Assembly: GCA_041855385.1 (NCBI GenBank)
Contig: JBHAEC010000093.1
Location: 1 to 18,251, forward strand
Direction: 5' to 3'
DNA length: 18,251 nucleotides
Origin: JBHAEC01 sp041855385
GTDB taxonomy: Bacteria > Bacillota > Negativicutes > Veillonellales > Veillonellaceae
Within the stretch, counting starts at the first letter, position 1, and each line of letters starts with the position of its first letter. Of the stretch, positions 15,722 to 18,251 are shown piece by piece. The translations under genes were made by a program, and so were the position numbers. The notes below the pieces were generated by a model, which searched no databases, had not been told where the DNA came from, and saw only the letters and a program-made list of their open reading frames with translations.

Positions 15722-16261
15722 ATGATACATGAAGTGATTGTGGTGGAAGGTAAATCAGATATCAGAAGCGTTACTAATGCTGTAGACGCAGAGTGCATTG
15801 CCACGGAAGGCTATACTCTCCGTAAGGCGGTCGTGGAAAAAATTCGAATTGCTTATGAAAAGCGTGGAATTATTGTTCTGACGGATCCGGACTCGGCAGG
15901 GGAGCGCATTCGTAAAACATTGGCGAAATATTTTCCAAAGGCAAAACATGCTTTTGTCCCAAGAGAAGAGGCGTTTAGAAATGGGGACATTGGCGTAGAG
16001 CAAGCTTCTCCTGAAGCGATTCGAAGCGCATTGTCCAAGGTTCGTACACATGAGTTTTCGATAGAAGAGATTTTCGACGGTGGCGATTTGTGGGATGCAG
16101 GCCTTATGGGGCAGGCAGATAGTGCATTAAGACGGGACAAATTGGGAGCTGAACTGGGGATTGGCTATAGTAATGGAAAACAGTTCTTATATCGCCTTAA
16201 TCATTACGGTATTACAAGAGATGAGTTTAATCAAGCCCTTAGAAGGATAGAGGAAAAATAG
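15722..16261 (+). CDS. rnmV: Ribonuclease M5
   Basis: RNase M5 (179 residues; B. subtilis 186) performs the final double cleavage that matures 5S rRNA, with ribosomal protein L18 as cofactor in Bacillus. The Toprim domain is plain: EVIVVEGKSD (4-13) with the catalytic-type E9, and the DPDSAGERIRK segment (55-65) with D55 and D57. The C-terminal signatures HAFVPREEAF (76-85), IGVEQASPEAI (90-100) and the GYSNGKQFLYRLNHYGI stretch are family-specific and rule out a generic Toprim protein. I chose the ATG at 15722, 6 nt after GGAG (15712-15715), which gives the usual short lead to EVIVVEG; ATGs at 15710 and 15716 are upstream alternatives. ksgA follows after 9 nt, as in Bacillus. Confidence 0.93.
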   Translation: MIHEVIVVEGKSDIRSVTNAVDAECIATEGYTLRKAVVEKIRIAYEKRGIIVLTDPDSAGERIRKTLAKYFPKAKHAFVPREEAFRNGDIGVEQASPEAIRSALSKVRTHEFSIEEIFDGGDLWDAGLMGQADSALRRDKLGAELGIGYSNGKQFLYRLNHYGITRDEFNQALRRIEEK

Positions 16262-16270
16262 GAGCATAGG

Positions 16271-17134
16271 ATGCTGGAAACAACAATAGCAAGTCCGGAG
16301 GTTGTACAATATGTTTGTAAACGCTTTGGGCTTCGTATGAGTAAAAAATTAGGGCAGAATTTTTTAATTCGCCGCAATGTGGTTGATGCAATAGTGGCCG
16401 CGGCCGATTTGATAGAAGGAGAACCCGTGCTGGAGATAGGTCCGGGGATCGGAACACTGACACAGGGGCTGGCACAAACAGGGGCAGCTGTAACGGCTGT
16501 TGAATTGGACGGAAGGTTGTTGCCTGTGCTGGAGACGACCTTGGCTGCCTACTCCAATGTGAAAATTATCCATGGAGATGTGCTAAAACTTAATATAAAG
16601 GATGTCATGAAAGGTGAGCCCTTCAAGGTGGTGGCCAACTTGCCTTATTATATTACGACGCCTATTATTATGGGGTTACTGGAAGAAAAACTGCCTATAG
16701 AGCGCTTGGTAATTATGATCCAAAGAGAAGTGGCAAAGCGAATGACAGCCGAGCCGGGAAGTAAAGACTATGGAGCTCTGTCCGTGGCTGTGCAGTATTA
16801 TACGGAACCGGAGATTGTTATCGAAGTGCCGCCCAAGGCATTTATGCCTGCTCCTGAAGTGACGAGTGCGGTTGTTTGCTGTCGTCTCAGGAAAGCTCCT
16901 CCTGTAGAAGTAGTATCGGAAAAATCTTTTTTCCGCATAGTTAAAGCTGCTTTTGCACAGAGAAGGAAAACCCTTTCTAATACGCTAAAAACGACGGGAG
17001 AAGGTAAGGAAGTTGTGGAAAAAATGCTTATCATGGCAAATATTGACGGACAGCGACGAGGTGAAACGCTAAGTTTGGAGGAATTTGCCGCCATTTCAAA
17101 TGCATGGGAAGCACTTAAGGCAAAGGAACTTTGA
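16271..17134 (+). CDS. rsmA: 16S rRNA (adenine1518/1519-N6) dimethyltransferase
   Basis: KsgA/RsmA (287 residues) dimethylates two adjacent adenines near the 3' end of 16S rRNA late in small-subunit assembly; loss gives kasugamycin resistance. Motifs: KKLGQNFL (25-32), SAM-binding EIGPGIGTLT (55-64), acidic VELD (77-80), GDVL (102-105) and the catalytic NLPYYITTPI (123-132). FMPAPEVTSAVV and KAAFAQRRKTLSNTL complete the signature. The ATG has GGAG (16261-16264) 6 nt upstream, right at the end of rnmV. It is the last gene before a terminator and the tRNA genes. Confidence 0.96.
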   Translation: MLETTIASPEVVQYVCKRFGLRMSKKLGQNFLIRRNVVDAIVAAADLIEGEPVLEIGPGIGTLTQGLAQTGAAVTAVELDGRLLPVLETTLAAYSNVKIIHGDVLKLNIKDVMKGEPFKVVANLPYYITTPIIMGLLEEKLPIERLVIMIQREVAKRMTAEPGSKDYGALSVAVQYYTEPEIVIEVPPKAFMPAPEVTSAVVCCRLRKAPPVEVVSEKSFFRIVKAAFAQRRKTLSNTLKTTGEGKEVVEKMLIMANIDGQRRGETLSLEEFAAISNAWEALKAKEL

Positions 17135-17181
17135 GGAAGACTTTGTCATATGGTTAATAGGGCAAATAAAGTCTTCCTTTT
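17134..17181 (+). terminator. Terminator of rnmV-ksgA
   Basis: AGGAAGACTTT (17134-17144) overlaps the ksgA stop and pairs with AAAGTCTTCCT (17168-17178) over a 23-nt loop, followed by TTTTC. The long loop makes it weaker than its neighbours, but the 11-bp stem is perfect. Confidence 0.65.
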
Positions 17182-17204
17182 CAAGAAAAAAGTGGATAAT
17201 TGTA

Positions 17205-17233
17205 TTGACAAATATGCTTCTATTGCGTATAAT
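17205..17233 (+). promoter_or_regulatory. Consensus promoter of tRNA-Pro/tRNA-Gly
   Basis: Perfect TTGACA (17205-17210), a 17-nt spacer and perfect TATAAT (17228-17233). It places the start of transcription a few bases before tRNA-Pro, as expected for a strong stable-RNA promoter. Confidence 0.92.
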
Positions 17234-17246
17234 ATCCATTGTGTTA

Positions 17247-17323
17247 CGGGGCATAGCGCAGTTTGGTAGCGCACCTGGCTTGGGACCAGGGGGTCGCAGG
17301 TTCGAATCCTGCTGCTCCGACCA
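17247..17323 (+). tRNA. tRNA-Pro(UGG)
   Basis: A full cloverleaf of 77 nt with encoded CCA. The acceptor CGGGGCA pairs with TGCTCCG (one G-U). The anticodon arm is CCTGG-CTTGGGA-CCAGG with anticodon TGG. The T arm contains GGTTCGAATCC. It is the first gene after the consensus promoter. Confidence 0.96.
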
Positions 17324-17341
17324 CTTTTTATATGTTTATGT

Positions 17342-17415
17342 GCGGGTGTAGCTCAATGGTAGAGCCCTAGCCTTCCAAGCTAGTCGCGAGGGTTCGATTC
17401 CCTTCACCCGCTCCA
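17342..17415 (+). tRNA. tRNA-Gly(UCC)
   Basis: A 74-nt cloverleaf with encoded CCA. The acceptor GCGGGTG pairs with CACCCGC. The anticodon loop CTTCCAA gives anticodon TCC. The T arm has GGGTTCGATTCCC. It is 18 nt after tRNA-Pro and likely cotranscribed. Confidence 0.96.
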
Positions 17416-17428
17416 TTTTTTATCGACT

Positions 17429-17451
17429 AGCCTGTATAGGCTTATTTTTTT
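17429..17451 (+). terminator. Terminator of the tRNA-Pro/tRNA-Gly transcript
   Basis: A short stem AGCCT/AGGCT (17429-17433 and 17438-17442) with a GTAT loop runs into seven T residues (17445-17451). Confidence 0.65.
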
Positions 17452-17470
17452 GTAAAAAGCTAGATTTTGC

Positions 17471-17497
17471 TTGTAAGCTACAGCAAATCATTATAAA
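17471..17497 (+). promoter_or_regulatory. Weak candidate promoter of tRNA-Arg
   Basis: TATAAA (17492-17497) lies about 20 nt before the tRNA. The nearest -35-like TTGTAA (17471-17476) is at a short 15-nt spacing. Read-through from the upstream tRNAs is an alternative. Confidence 0.3.
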
Positions 17498-17516
17498 CTA
17501 TAGATATTCTATACAT

Positions 17517-17593
<77 letters not shown>

Positions 17594-17596
17594 ATA

Positions 17597-17635
17597 AATA
17601 AGCGACTTCTCAGAAATGAGAGGTCGCTTATTTTT
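17597..17635 (+). terminator. Terminator of tRNA-Arg
   Basis: A 16-bp stem with one G-T wobble (17597-17612 with 17617-17632) is closed by a GAAA tetraloop and followed by a T-run to 17635. Confidence 0.85.
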
Positions 17636-17636
17636 G

Positions 17637-17660
17637 TTTAGTCGCTTATTTAGTCGTTTA
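17637..17660. repeat. Tandem 12-bp near-repeat next to the integrase
   Basis: TTTAGTCGCTTA (17637-17648) is followed at once by TTTAGTCGTTTA (17649-17660), 11 of 12 identical. The preceding terminator arm carries a third related GTCGCTTAT. Such short repeats beside an att site could be integrase arm-binding sites, but this is unproven. Confidence 0.5.
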
Positions 17661-17723
17661 TTTTAGGAATTTTTGTAGGTTTTTATTGTTTTTTATCGTC
17701 TCGTATCTACGAATCAATAAATT

Positions 17724-18251
17724 TTACTTGGCAGTACTCTTGATAAATTCTCCCAGGTCGTTTGCAAGCGCACTTGACGTATTAGAGATAAGCTCTGCGT
17801 ATATATTTGCAGTGGTACTTACTTTAGAGTGCCTAGCAAACTGACTAACATGTTTAATATCATAGCCTTTTTGTAGCGCATAAGTAACGGCCATATGTCT
17901 AAAAGCGTGTACAGTAACTATCGGTAAGTTATTTGCTTTACAAAATCTTGTTAGCCATGTTTTAAATATATCCGGGTGATACTGTTTTCCATCAAGATTG
18001 GTAAATAGATACTCCACAGAGTCCCCATTTATACTTTTTAAATCACGAATATAGCTAATTAAATGCTCCCGCACAGCAGGGACGATAGGAACTTTAGCCA
18101 TACTGCTATCTGTTTTTGGTTCTTTTTGGTACGTTTTACCTGCAGCATACACGGTAACATTATTGATTAAAACGGTGTTGTTTTTTAAATCGATTTGAGA
18201 TAAACGAATACCACAAAGCTCAGACCTTCGAAGCCCGGCAGTAAAAGCTAA
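17724..18251 (-). CDS. Tyrosine recombinase/integrase, C-terminal catalytic part (5' end outside window)
   Basis: Phage-type tyrosine recombinase that would catalyse site-specific integration and excision. The frame runs open to the window end, and the 33 residues before the apparent GTG start at 18152 are clearly coding: they include AFTAGLRRSELCGIRL, the box with the first catalytic Arg (R8 counted from the window edge). So the gene continues beyond 18251 and 175 residues are visible. Further catalytic residues: a Lys in the EPKTDSS hairpin (about 46), HAFRH (115-119), H141 in QFARHSK and the nucleophile Y151 in ANIYAEL. The full R-K-H-R-H-Y set is present, so the visible part looks intact. 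The missing portion would hold the core-binding and N-terminal arm-binding domains. The gene points toward tRNA-Arg, and its surroundings are more AT-rich than the core genes, as expected at the edge of a phage or conjugative element. Confidence 0.93.
   Translation of the reverse strand, partial: LAFTAGLRRSELCGIRLSQIDLKNNTVLINNVTVYAAGKTYQKEPKTDSSMAKVPIVPAVREHLISYIRDLKSINGDSVEYLFTNLDGKQYHPDIFKTWLTRFCKANNLPIVTVHAFRHMAVTYALQKGYDIKHVSQFARHSKVSTTANIYAELISNTSSALANDLGEFIKSTAK

Noticed and set aside
17085..17351. Open frame running across ksgA end and tRNA-Pro
   Set aside because: It reads through the end of ksgA in another frame, a terminator, a consensus promoter and a tRNA, so it is a chance frame.
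17597..17723. Possible short CRISPR-like repeats after tRNA-Arg
   Set aside because: Only two full 12-bp copies, directly abutting without spacers; this is not a CRISPR array.

Overview
The window is an 18 kb chromosomal segment of a low-to-moderate GC Gram-positive-lineage bacterium (Bacillota). The core gene order (holB, ricT, trmN6, rsmI, metG, tatD ... yabE-like, rnmV, ksgA) is the one familiar from Bacillus and relatives. Citrate fermentation plus a polyphosphate cluster makes an anaerobe of the Negativicutes type my best guess, but the class assignment is an inference and no marker here settles it.

Layout. (1) 1-2245: the 3' part of citF (citrate lyase alpha chain, 5' end outside the window) faces a SatP/YaaH acetate-succinate transporter gene on the minus strand; each has its own terminator in the short convergent gap. 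(2) 2246-2517: a gene-free AT-rich regulatory stretch. (3) 2518-8865: a tightly packed plus-strand operon holB-ricT-trmN6-rsmI-metG-tatD, mostly with overlapping or nearly touching genes, closed by a terminator. It covers DNA replication, RNA processing, tRNA and 16S rRNA methylation, tRNA charging and a TatD nuclease. (4) 8884-14479: a polyphosphate module set between tatD and the yabE-like gene, which are adjacent in the Bacillus-type order. It holds a canonical Ppx/GppA-HD protein gene (minus strand) and, divergently, a second Ppx-like gene directly followed by ppk1. The second Ppx-like protein has lost key acidic residues in both its ASKHA and HD domains and looks like a pseudo-enzyme. The two divergent promoters appear to overlap and share a 13-bp palindrome. 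(5) 14568-17181: a secreted G5/3D-domain cell-wall protein with its own strong promoter, then rnmV-ksgA (5S rRNA maturation and 16S rRNA dimethylation). (6) 17205-17635: tRNA-Pro(UGG) and tRNA-Gly(UCC) behind a perfect consensus promoter, then tRNA-Arg(UCU). (7) 17724-18251: the C-terminal catalytic domain of a tyrosine recombinase on the minus strand, cut by the window end. This is probably the edge of an integrated element that uses tRNA-Arg as its attachment site.

Most of the window is housekeeping. The items most worth a second look are the degenerate Ppx homologue coupled to Ppk1, the shared palindrome between the divergent polyphosphate genes, and the tRNA-Arg/integrase boundary with its short tandem repeats.
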